Assembly: GCF_002860125.1 (NCBI RefSeq)
Contig: NZ_PGVA01000024.1
Coordinates: 62,001-126,000, forward strand
Origin: Bacillus canaveralius
GTDB taxonomy: Bacteria; Bacillota; Bacilli; Bacillales; Cytobacillaceae
DNA: 64,000 nucleotides
Direction: 5' to 3'
Shown: positions 57,358-64,000 of the stretch, in pieces
Layout: every line of letters starts with the position of its first letter
Numbering within the stretch: position 1 is the stretch's first letter
The notes under the pieces: generated by a model
Told to the model about the DNA's origin: nothing
The model's input: only the letters and a program-made list of their open reading frames with translations
Databases searched by the model: none
Made by a program: the position numbers and the translations under genes

Positions 57358-59784
57358 TTATCGAACCGTTACCGGGATTGATCGTGTTTGGTAATATTTT
57401 TCCTGGATTTCTTTGCTTTCAATAGCTTCCATCCATGGTTCATTATATCTTGAAAGGGTGCGGTCGAGGCGCTCGTTTAATTGTTTTCTTAAGCCCTCTT
57501 CTGCGAGTATTTCTTTTACAGCTCCGAGCCCGATTCGGTCAAGCCATTTTGAGGTGCGTTCCAAGTAGTTTGCTGTCTCGCGATAATACTGCATGTAGGC
57601 ACCGGTTATATCCATAACTTCTTCTTCCGTTTTAACAGTACAGAGCAGGTCCCCGGCACGGAGGTCAGTCCCGCCGTTTCCAGCAACATAAATTTCCCAG
57701 CCGCCATCGATTCCGACGACCCCGACGTCTTTAATGCCTGCTTCAGCACAGTTGCGCGGGCAGGCCGACACTCCCATCTTGACCTTATGCGGTGTATCGA
57801 GGCGTTCGAATTTTTTCTCCAATCTGATTCCCAGGCTCATTGAGTCCTGCGTTCCAAAACGACAAAACTTTGCCCCGACACAAGTTTTTACCGTACGCAG
57901 TGTTTTACCGTACGCATAGCCGGACGGCATGCCGAGCTCTTCCCAGATTTGCGGCAAATCTTCTTGTTTCAATCCGAACAGGCCAATCCGCTGGCCGCCT
58001 GTCAGTTTCACAAGCGGGACGTCATATTTTCTGGCGACTTCGGCGATTTTTTGCAGATCCTCCGCAGTCGTTACGCCGCCATACATTCGCGGCACTACAG
58101 AATAAGTTCCATCCTTTTGGATATTAGCGTGCATTTTTTCATTGACGAGGCGGGAGTCACGGTCATCACGATAAAGCTCCTGATGGACCATTCCAAGGAA
58201 ATAGTTAAGCGCCGGGCGGCATTTCGTACAGCCTTCCTCCTGCTTCCATCCCAGCACGTACATCGCTTCTTTGACGCCTGTCAAGCCCTTTTCCCGGATT
58301 TCTGCGACGATTTCATCCCGGCTTAATTCTGTACAGCCGCACAGCGTTTGTTTTTTCGGTGCTGCGTCAAAGCTGTCACCCAGTGTATAAGCTAATATAT
58401 CAGAAATGAGCGGTTTACAGCGTCCACACGAGCGACCGGCATTGGTACATCCACCCACTTCATCAACGGTTGTCAGCTGATTTATTTGAATAGCATCGAC
58501 AATCGTCCCTTTAGTCACACCGTTACAGCCACATACCAGTTCTTCAGCTGGCATTGAGACGATATCACTATGCTCACCGCCGCCACTTTGAGTCTGTAAG
58601 AGTGATGTGCTGGTCATGCCACTGATATCTTCTTTATTCAGAAGCATTCTGAACAACTTTGTGCTGTCCTTCGTTTCCCCGTAAAGGACTATGCCAACGA
58701 CCGTGTTATTGCAGATCAAGATTTTCTTATAAATACCATCAAATTCATTATGGACTTTAATGGACTGTGTGGTCGGGTCATCGATGATTTCTCCGGCGGA
58801 GAACAAGTCGACATCAGAAACCTTTAGCTGTGTACCGACAATTGATCCTTCATAGGGTTTTGGCTGCTGCCCGCATAAATGTGCAGCAAGAACTTTGCCT
58901 TGTTCGTAGAGCGGAGCAACCAGGCCGTATACAATTTCCCGGTGTTCAGCACATTCACCGACTGCATAAATATTCGCTTCACTCGTCTCCATGTAATCAT
59001 TGACGACGATCCCCCTGTTAACGTATATACCGCTGTCTTTTGCAAGATCTGTGTTCGGTTTAATTCCAACAGCCATCACAACGAGGTCCGCGCCGACTTC
59101 CGAACCATCTTGAAAGCGGAGCCCTGTCACACGGTCATTGCCAAGAATTTCAACCGTTTCTTTTTCCATCAAGAAATTCATGCCCTGATTCTCAAGCTCT
59201 CGCTTCAGCATCGCAGCAGCAATTGGATCAAGCTGTCTTTCCATGAGATCCGGCATTAAATGCACAACATCGACTTCCATCCCGAGATTAAGCAATCCCC
59301 GGGCAGCTTCAAGACCGAGCAGCCCGCCGCCAATTACGATTGCTTTTTTGTTTGTTTCCGCAATATTGATCATCATTTCACAATCTCGAATATCACGAAA
59401 TCCTGTTACACCCTGTTTGTCAGCTCCCGGAATGGGCAGGATGAATGAGCTTGAGCCTGTCGCGATAATCAGTTTATCGTAGGTGACGGTCCGGCCCTTT
59501 TCCGATATCACCCGTTTGTTTGCTTTATCGATTGTTGTGATTGCCTCACCTGTATATAGCTGAATCTGATTGTCTTCATACCAGCTCCAGTTATTCATAA
59601 TGATATCTTCAACATTGGTATCTCCCTGAAGGACTGTCGATAATTGGATCCTGTTGTAATTCGGGTATGGTTCGTTTCCGAATATCGTGATTTCAAATCT
59701 GTCAGGCGCAATTTTCAGGATTTCTTCAATTGTTCTGACCCCGGCCATGCCGTTTCCGATCATGACGAGCTTCGTCTTGTTCAT
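57358..59784 (-). CDS. nasD: NADH-dependent assimilatory nitrite reductase large subunit NasD
   Basis: 808 residues. FAD/NAD domain at 1-300 (MIGNGMAGVRTIEEIL; AIVIGGGLLGLEAARGL near 148-164). BFD-like [2Fe-2S] domains with CGCNGVTKG near 417 and CGRCKP/CGCTEL. The siroheme [4Fe-4S] domain has CVGAKFCRFGTQDS near 639-652 and SACPRNCAEAG near 677-687. Reduces nitrite to ammonium with six electrons from NADH. A consensus Fnr box at -41.5 of the predicted promoter suggests oxygen-dependent control. GGAGGACC before the ATG at 59784. Confidence 0.96.
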   Translation of the reverse strand: MNKTKLVMIGNGMAGVRTIEEILKIAPDRFEITIFGNEPYPNYNRIQLSTVLQGDTNVEDIIMNNWSWYEDNQIQLYTGEAITTIDKANKRVISEKGRTVTYDKLIIATGSSSFILPIPGADKQGVTGFRDIRDCEMMINIAETNKKAIVIGGGLLGLEAARGLLNLGMEVDVVHLMPDLMERQLDPIAAAMLKRELENQGMNFLMEKETVEILGNDRVTGLRFQDGSEVGADLVVMAVGIKPNTDLAKDSGIYVNRGIVVNDYMETSEANIYAVGECAEHREIVYGLVAPLYEQGKVLAAHLCGQQPKPYEGSIVGTQLKVSDVDLFSAGEIIDDPTTQSIKVHNEFDGIYKKILICNNTVVGIVLYGETKDSTKLFRMLLNKEDISGMTSTSLLQTQSGGGEHSDIVSMPAEELVCGCNGVTKGTIVDAIQINQLTTVDEVGGCTNAGRSCGRCKPLISDILAYTLGDSFDAAPKKQTLCGCTELSRDEIVAEIREKGLTGVKEAMYVLGWKQEEGCTKCRPALNYFLGMVHQELYRDDRDSRLVNEKMHANIQKDGTYSVVPRMYGGVTTAEDLQKIAEVARKYDVPLVKLTGGQRIGLFGLKQEDLPQIWEELGMPSGYAYGKTLRTVKTCVGAKFCRFGTQDSMSLGIRLEKKFERLDTPHKVKMGVSACPRNCAEAGIKDVGVVGIDGGWEIYVAGNGGTDLRAGDLLCTVKTEEEVMDITGAYMQYYRETANYLERTSKWLDRIGLGAVKEILAEEGLRKQLNERLDRTLSRYNEPWMEAIESKEIQEKYYQTRSIPVTVR

Positions 59785-59820
59785 GTTATGGTCCTCCAGT
59801 GCAGCTCAGTATTGTCGTTT

Positions 59821-59837
59821 ACAATGAATATCATTGT
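59821..59837. promoter_or_regulatory. 17-bp perfect palindrome in nasD leader
   Basis: ACAATGAATATCATTGT is a perfect inverted repeat with a 3-bp centre, a few bases after the predicted start. It resembles neither a full Fur box nor a TnrA site; an NsrR-like or other repressor operator is possible. Confidence 0.6.
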
Positions 59838-59849
59838 TCTTCTGCCTTT

Positions 59850-59892
59850 ATTGTAATGCGATAAATATACAAAGTTTGTGAAGTTGATCACA
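59850..59892 (-). promoter_or_regulatory. nasD promoter with consensus Fnr box at -41.5
   Basis: TGTGAAGTTGATCACA (59877-59892) matches TGTGA-N6-TCACA completely. The -10 TACAAT (59850-59855) predicts a start near 59843, placing the box centre at -41.5, the activating position. A weaker half-match TGTTC-N6-TCACA is at 59906-59921. Confidence 0.75.
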
Positions 59893-59977
59893 TTGATGTA
59901 AAAATTGTTCACTTCTTCACAAAAAATGCAAAAAAAAGATAGTGCGTGTCCTCACATATAATTGGGAAGAAATAAGC

Positions 59978-60000
59978 CGGGAACAGCTGATCTGTTCCCG
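59978..60000 (-). terminator. hairpin terminator between ORF 60065-60214 and nasD
   Basis: CGGGAACAG / CTGTTCCCG with a short centre, then GCTTATTTCTT on the minus strand. It could also isolate nasD from upstream transcription. Confidence 0.6.
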
Positions 60001-60012
60001 CCTAAAGTTTAT

Positions 60013-60063
60013 GCCTGTTCGTTTTTCCATTAAAGAAATTGCTTTATGAAATTCATTCACTTA
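60013..60063. repeat. dispersed palindromic repeat, copy D (one end only)
   Basis: TGTTCGTTTTTCCATTAAAG and AATTGCTTTATGAAATTCATTCA are nearly identical to the right end of copy B, with two small differences. The left half is missing, replaced by the hairpin at 59978-60000. Confidence 0.7.
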
Positions 60064-60064
60064 A

Positions 60065-60214
60065 CTATTTTCTTAAATTCTCTTGATCCTTTAAGCGGTT
60101 TTGCTGGTCAGGCACTCTGCCCTGGTCCTTGAATTGACTCTCCTCCTTTTGTTCTTCTTGTAGTTTCCGCGCATAGTCCAATAAGCTTTCTTTCTCTTTT
60201 CTGTTAGATGCCAT
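60065..60214 (-). CDS. small charged hypothetical protein
   Basis: 49 residues, MASNRKEKESLLDYARKLQE then a Gln/Glu/Lys-rich helix ending QENLRK. AGGAGGGATAGAC gives an excellent ribosome binding site 5 nt before the ATG at 60214. Soluble, no Cys, no membrane segment. Divergent from azoR. Unrecognised. Confidence 0.6.
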   Translation of the reverse strand: MASNRKEKESLLDYARKLQEEQKEESQFKDQGRVPDQQNRLKDQENLRK

Positions 60215-60300
60215 GTCTATCCCTCCTTAAAGTCATTGTTAGTCTTTTCCCGAAAGATTTCATTGAAAAACATCGCTCGCTGCATGTGTGAGCAGTTTTT

Positions 60301-60330
60301 TTGACAGCCAAAAAATAACTATTATATAAT
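60301..60330 (+). promoter_or_regulatory. promoter upstream of azoR
   Basis: -35 TTGACA (60301-60306), 18-bp spacer, -10 TATAAT (60325-60330). The predicted leader to the azoR ATG is about 180 nt. Confidence 0.75.
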
Positions 60331-60517
60331 CGCAAAGTATTTTGTTTGTGCAGCATTTTTGCAAGCTATCATTCATGATCAATTGTTTTTGACGGCCGGA
60401 TAAACAATATTTGAAAGATTTTGAGGAAGATTGATTGCCCGCATATTTAACCTCCTTGCAGACACTGCACTCTCAGGCTACAACAACCACAACATAGATA
60501 ATGGAGGAACACAGCCA

Positions 60518-61144
60518 ATGGCAAATGTTTTATTTGTAAAAGCAAATTCACGACCTGCTGAGCAAGCAGTCAGCGTGCAATTATATGAAGCTTTTCTAAA
60601 CAGCTATAAAGAATCCCATCCAGAAGATCAGATCACAGAACTTGATTTGTTTGCAGAAAATCTGCCATATTACGATACTGATAAAATCAACGGTATGTTT
60701 AAGCTAGGCCGCGGTCTTGAACTCACGCCTGAAGAACAGCAAGCAACAGAGTTGGTTAATAAGTATTTGGACCAATTTATTGCTGCTGATAAAGTAGTTT
60801 TTGGTTTCCCGCTATGGAACTTTACGATTCCGGCAGTTCTGCATACTTATTTTGATTATCTTGGCCAGGCGGGAAAAACATTCCGCTATACACAGGAAGG
60901 TCCAGAAGGATTGCTCTCAGACAAGCAGGTCGTTCTTTTAAATGCAAGAGGCGGTGTTTATTCAGAAGGCCCTGCAGCTTCGATTGAAATGGCAGTTAAT
61001 TATGTCATGACTGTGCTTGGATTCTGGGGAATCAAGGATGTAACAACTGTTATTGTCGAAGGACATAATCAATTTCCTGACAGAGCAGCAGATATCATTG
61101 AAGAAGGTATCGCGAGGGCAGCAACGGCTGCAAATCAATTCTAA
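60518..61144 (+). CDS. azoR: FMN-dependent NADH-azoreductase
   Basis: 208-residue flavodoxin-fold azoreductase/quinone reductase (AcpD/AzoR family). FVKANSRPAEQAVSVQLYEAFLNSY at 5-29 binds FMN phosphate; FGFPLWNFTIPAVLHTYFDYLGQAGKTFRYT near 91-121 is the family signature; LLNARGGVYSEGP near 136-148. Reduces quinones and azo compounds in the cytoplasm, often stress-induced by a MarR-type repressor. ATG 60518 has GGAGGAAC 7 nt upstream; the frame to 60431 has no site. Strong terminator after it. Confidence 0.94.
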   Translation: MANVLFVKANSRPAEQAVSVQLYEAFLNSYKESHPEDQITELDLFAENLPYYDTDKINGMFKLGRGLELTPEEQQATELVNKYLDQFIAADKVVFGFPLWNFTIPAVLHTYFDYLGQAGKTFRYTQEGPEGLLSDKQVVLLNARGGVYSEGPAASIEMAVNYVMTVLGFWGIKDVTTVIVEGHNQFPDRAADIIEEGIARAATAANQF

Positions 61145-61239
61145 TATCCATTAGAAAGAGCTGTGAATTTGGTCTTGTACCAAACTTCTAAGTAGTTCAG
61201 TTTTAAGGTACAAATCATCGGTAAACACCATAATTTGAT

Positions 61240-61263
61240 GTCCAATTCGCATATGAATTGGAC
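61240..61263 (+). terminator. terminator of azoR
   Basis: GTCCAATTC-GCATAT-GAATTGGAC perfect 9-bp stem followed by TCTTTATTTTTTG. Confidence 0.85.
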
Positions 61264-61500
61264 TCTTTATTTTTTGTTGATATATCAACGCCATATAAAG
61301 AGATACGGAAGGCTTTGGCAAGCTTCGAAAAGCGCTGGCCGACTCAAAACCGCCACGTTTGATGGCAACATCGGAACTACCACGTCGATGCTGCGGGCCT
61401 GACAGTGAAATCGGGCTTGACTCCATCCGCAGGACCGCAGCGACTCGGACTGAGCTGGGCACATCATCGCGTTGTACCGAGCCATAATGTGCACAAGATG
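61264..61500. other. non-coding stretch with a GC-richer insert
   Basis: Between the azoR terminator and the tandem array. Contains the palindrome GTTGATATATCAAC (61277-61290) and then about 200 bp richer in G+C than the surrounding DNA. Short open frames occur on both strands but none shows a start with a ribosome binding site or a known family. Possibly a gene or element remnant. Confidence 0.4.
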
Positions 61501-62334
61501 GTCCGAATAACCCACTCATTTAGACTATCATTGCTTATTTCTTGCTTGTCCTGTCCGAATAACCCGCAATTCGGACTATCATTGGTTAGTTCTTGTATGC
61601 CCTGTCCGAATAGCCCACTCATTCAGACTATTATTGCTAGTTTCCCGCCTGTCCTGTCCGAATAACCCGCGCATTCGGACTATCATTGCTTTTTTCCCGC
61701 TCGTCCTGTCCGAATAGCCCACTCATTCAGACTATCATTGCTTATTCCCCGCTCATCCTGTCCGAATAGCCAACTCTTTCGGACTATCATTGCTTATTCC
61801 CCGCTCATCTTGTCCGAATAACCCGCGCATTCGGACTATCATATGCCAATTTCCCGCCTGTCTTGTCCGAATAACCCGAACATTCGGACTGTCATTGCTT
61901 TTTTCCCGTTCGTCCTGTCCGAATAGCCCACTCATTCAGACTATCATTGCTTATTCCCCACTCATCCTGTCCGAATAGCCCACTCATTCAGACTATCATT
62001 GCTTATTCCCCGCTCATCCTGTCCGAATAGCCCACTCATTCAGACTATTATTGCTAGTTTCCCGCCTGTCCTGTCCGAATAGCCCACTCATTCGGACTAT
62101 CATATGCCAGTTTCCCGCCTGTCTTGTCCGAATAACCCGAACATTCGGACTGTCATTGCTTTTTTCCCGCTCGTCCTGTCCGAATAGCCCACTCATTCAG
62201 ACTATCATTGCTTATTCCCCGCTCATCCTGTCCGAATAGCCAACTCTTTCGGACTATCATTGCTTATTCCCCGCTCATCTTGTCCGAATAACCCGAACAT
62301 TCGGACTCCCATAGGTCATTCCCCGCCAACCGCT
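61501..62334. repeat. tandem array of sixteen 52-bp stem-loop units
   Basis: Sixteen head-to-tail units of 51-53 bp starting at 61501, 61553, 61604, 61656, 61708, 61760, 61812, 61865, 61917, 61969, 62021, 62073, 62126, 62178, 62230 and 62282; a degenerate seventeenth starts at 62335. Each begins GTCCGAATA and carries ATTCGGAC or ATTCAGAC about 17 bp later, giving an 8-bp stem with a 9-nt loop, followed by ACTATCATTGCTTATTCCCC-type sequence. Units 3 and 11 are identical; 5, 10 and 14 are identical; 6 and 15 are identical. There are no unique spacers. Confidence 0.95.
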
Positions 62335-62662
62335 GTCCGATTTCACCCCCTCACTCGGATTAGCACCATAGCAAATTTCTAGAAATCCCTCATTCGGGAA
62401 CTTATTTATCTTCTAATAATGTTTGACGGCAAATTAACCTCATTTATAATGAGCCTTTTTATCATTTTTCCACTTCAAAACTTAGCTGCTTAACGAAACT
62501 TCACAGTTCTTTTTTCATTACGCCCCGGAAATCTGTGCATTGTGATCCCCCGCCTCATCCAGGGTATTCCTTGATCCTGATTCACCGCTTTACGTCTTAG
62601 GACTTACAAAAAAATAATTCCCCGGCTCAATGAATTAAGAGAAAATCCGTAATACACTGATA
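62335..62662. other. intergenic region after the array
   Basis: Begins with a decayed array unit (GTCCGATTTC...CTCGGATTAG) and then AT-rich DNA without a convincing ORF, RNA or terminator. Confidence 0.5.
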
Positions 62663-62691
62663 TTGTCGATACAGTTTATTCGTTATACGAT
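62663..62691 (+). promoter_or_regulatory. promoter with overlapping palindrome for DUF4097 gene
   Basis: -35 TTGTCG (62663-62668), 17-bp spacer, -10 TACGAT (62686-62691). GTTTATTCGT / ACGATAAAC (62674-62695) is an inverted repeat with one extra base across the -10, a candidate operator. Confidence 0.5.
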
Positions 62692-62736
62692 AAACGAGAG
62701 CTTATTACATGATCATTATAGAAAGCGGGTAAAGAA

Positions 62737-63594
62737 ATGAAAAGAATATTAATCATTTTTTGCATCATTCTTGGCGTGTACTTATTGTTTTTCTCCAGCT
62801 TCAATATTTCAAGCCTGCTGACCGGAAAAGACGAGCAACAGGCACGAGTTACGGACAATATCGATTTGATTGAAATTGATGTTTCCAGCCTGGATGCGGT
62901 GGTTATTCCTGAGGAACGGGACAATGTCAAAGCGGTGCTTGATGGTAAAGGCAAGGTAACGGTTAAAGAGCGCGGAGATAAGATTACAGTGGATTATGAT
63001 CGGAAATGGTATCAAGGTTTTGGTTTTTTCAACACGCCAACACTTGCCGTTTATATTCCCGAGAACTACAAAGAGGATATGAATATCGATATTGGTTCAG
63101 GCACATTTAATTATGATGGAGGATCGGCGGGAAATCCTGCAAAATTGAATCATTTATCACTTCACATGGGTTCAGGTGATGTGAATATAATGAACCTGGA
63201 TGTCAAAGAATACGTGCAAGACGTAGGATCAGGCAGTGTTGTGATTGAAACTCTTACTGCTGAAAAAGGTGTTTTTAATGTCAGTTCCGGAGATACGATG
63301 CTATCCAATTATTCCGGACAATTAAATGCTGATGTTTCATCGGGAGAATTAATCGTTCAAATGGCAAAACTGAACGATGCAATTAATATTGATGTCAGCT
63401 CTGGAGATGTCAGTCTCGACCTTCCTGCTGATGCCGATTTCAGTTTAAAAGGGCAAGTGAGCAGTGGGGATATTTATAGCGATTTTGATTTAAAGAACCA
63501 AAATACAAGCAAAAAGCTAATGGAAGGCACTTATGGTTCAGGTAAACATGAAATTAATTTGAATGTTTCGAGCGGACAAATTAATGTCTTTTAA
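62737..63594 (+). CDS. DUF4097 (LiaG/YvlB-like) beta-repeat envelope protein
   Basis: 285 residues. One N-terminal membrane helix (MKRILIIFCIILGVYLLFFSS), then an extracytoplasmic domain of short beta repeats built on (I/V)-(D/N)-V-S-S-G-D: VSSLDAVVIPEE, IGSGTFNYDGG, MGSGDVNIM, VGSGSVVIE, VSSGDTMLS, VSSGELIVQ, VSSGDVSLD, VSSGDIYSD and VSSGQINVF. This is the DUF4097 right-handed beta-helix pattern of LiaG and YvlB, proteins associated with envelope-stress loci. No two-component genes are visible in the window. AGAAAGCGGGT precedes the ATG at 62737. Confidence 0.85.
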   Translation: MKRILIIFCIILGVYLLFFSSFNISSLLTGKDEQQARVTDNIDLIEIDVSSLDAVVIPEERDNVKAVLDGKGKVTVKERGDKITVDYDRKWYQGFGFFNTPTLAVYIPENYKEDMNIDIGSGTFNYDGGSAGNPAKLNHLSLHMGSGDVNIMNLDVKEYVQDVGSGSVVIETLTAEKGVFNVSSGDTMLSNYSGQLNADVSSGELIVQMAKLNDAINIDVSSGDVSLDLPADADFSLKGQVSSGDIYSDFDLKNQNTSKKLMEGTYGSGKHEINLNVSSGQINVF

Positions 63595-63601
63595 TTCGTG
63601 A

Positions 63602-63628
63602 GGAGAATACTTGCCATTCTCCTTTTTT
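63602..63628 (+). terminator. terminator of DUF4097 gene
   Basis: GGAGAAT-ACTTGCC-ATTCTCC stem followed by TTTTTT. Confidence 0.8.
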
Positions 63629-63656
63629 ACATATAATGTTTATAAAATCCTATGAC

Positions 63657-63751
63657 GAACACTTTCCCATTTTCCAAATGAGTTTTGGCCTTCATGAGCC
63701 CTGTAAAGAACACTTTCCTATTTTCCACATGAGTTTTGGCCTTCATGAGCC
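63657..63751. repeat. two tandem copies of a 51-bp repeat
   Basis: GAACACTTTCC...GAGTTTTGGCCTTCATGAGCC occurs at 63657-63701 and again from 63708, period 51, with two or three mismatches. Non-coding. Confidence 0.85.
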
Positions 63752-63835
63752 ATAAAAGCACCCGCTCTCTTTGCCCATCTAAAGATAGCTGGAAAATGTT
63801 AAATACAAGTTATAGATAAGCAGTTCCATGCCTTA

Positions 63836-63928
63836 TTACGATTTAACCCTCCCTGACAGATGTGGACTCAAGTGTCCAGCCAGCCAAAGAGCCGCCAAAA
63901 TAATGAATAACATTCCTATTCTTTTCAT
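63836..63928 (-). CDS. possible 30-residue membrane peptide
   Basis: MKRIGMLFIILAALWLAGHL then a short polar tail. AAAGGAAC lies 6 nt before the ATG at 63928. One hydrophobic helix. Too short to be sure; unrecognised. Confidence 0.35.
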   Translation of the reverse strand: MKRIGMLFIILAALWLAGHLSPHLSGRVKS

Positions 63929-64000
63929 GGCTTGTTCCTTTCATGTATAGTCACAAAATACTTCTATTTTCTGTTACTGAATTCCTTCAAAAAGAAGAGA

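Noticed and set aside
59877-59892. TnrA site upstream of nasD
   Set aside because: The inverted repeat is 16 bp with a 6-bp centre; the TnrA pattern TGTNA-N7-TNACA needs 17 bp and does not fit.
61151-61519. 122-residue minus-strand ORF
   Set aside because: It runs across the azoR terminator and into the array, has no start signal and no recognisable domain.
61753-62239. Four 60-62 residue ORFs on both strands inside the array
   Set aside because: They are pairwise near-identical translations of the repeat units, with no ribosome binding sites.
61501-62334. CRISPR array
   Set aside because: Whole 52-bp units repeat with no variable spacers, and no cas genes are in the window.

Overview
This is a chromosomal segment of an endospore-forming Bacillaceae bacterium. 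It carries spore genes (yutH, lytH/yunA, yunB, a gerA-type operon) and strong GGAGG ribosome binding sites with frequent TTG/GTG starts. Its gene order follows blocks of the Bacillus subtilis chromosome: hom-yutH-yutG-yutF-yutE-yutD-lipA-yunA-yunB-yunC-yunD-yunF, then the suf operon with yurZ, then yusD/E/F-gcvH-yusI-fadE-fadA-fadN-fadM and yusU-yusV. I cannot name the species. There are no rRNA or tRNA genes, no insertion sequences with a transposase, and no CRISPR array.

Layout. 1-11 kb: the start of homoserine dehydrogenase, the yut/yun conserved block, lipoate synthase and the spore peptidase LytH. 11-15 kb: an SAM-riboswitch operon coding an iron-alcohol-dehydrogenase-like protein and a methionine importer (metQ-metN-metI). 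15-21 kb: the sufCDSUB iron-sulfur assembly operon, a small ORF and yurZ. 21.8-26.4 kb: a second methionine importer (metN-metI-metQ) and O-acetylhomoserine sulfhydrylase, each behind its own SAM riboswitch. 26.4-30 kb: an SCP2-like protein, an MFS transporter, YusE, YusF, GcvH and YusI. 30-37 kb: fatty acid beta-oxidation (fadN-fadA-fadE with a perfect FadR operator) and proline dehydrogenase. 37-42 kb: an iron-siderophore ABC importer with two Fur boxes in a divergent control region. 42-45.6 kb: a spore germinant receptor operon. 45.7-51 kb: a RodA/FtsW protein, a YtkA-like lipoprotein and a tungstate uptake operon (regulator-tupA-tupB-tupC). 51-54 kb: a benzil-reductase-like SDR and a small accessory patch with two divergent XRE regulators and several small genes. 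54-60 kb: assimilatory nitrite reductase and siroheme synthesis (nasD-nasE-nasF-sirB-sirC), with sirB broken by an in-frame TGA and a consensus Fnr box at -41.5 of the predicted nasD promoter. 60-64 kb: an azoreductase, a striking tandem stem-loop array and a DUF4097 protein.

Themes. Sulfur metabolism is strongly represented: two methionine importers, homocysteine synthesis, SUF, lipoate, siroheme and three S-box leaders. The least explained parts of the window are non-coding. One is an 0.83-kb array of sixteen 52-bp units, each able to form an 8-bp hairpin (61501-62334). Another is a dispersed palindromic element of roughly 120-150 bp present in three near-complete copies and one fragment; one copy lies in the predicted 5' leader of the iron permease operon. 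There are also several unassigned palindromic operator candidates.
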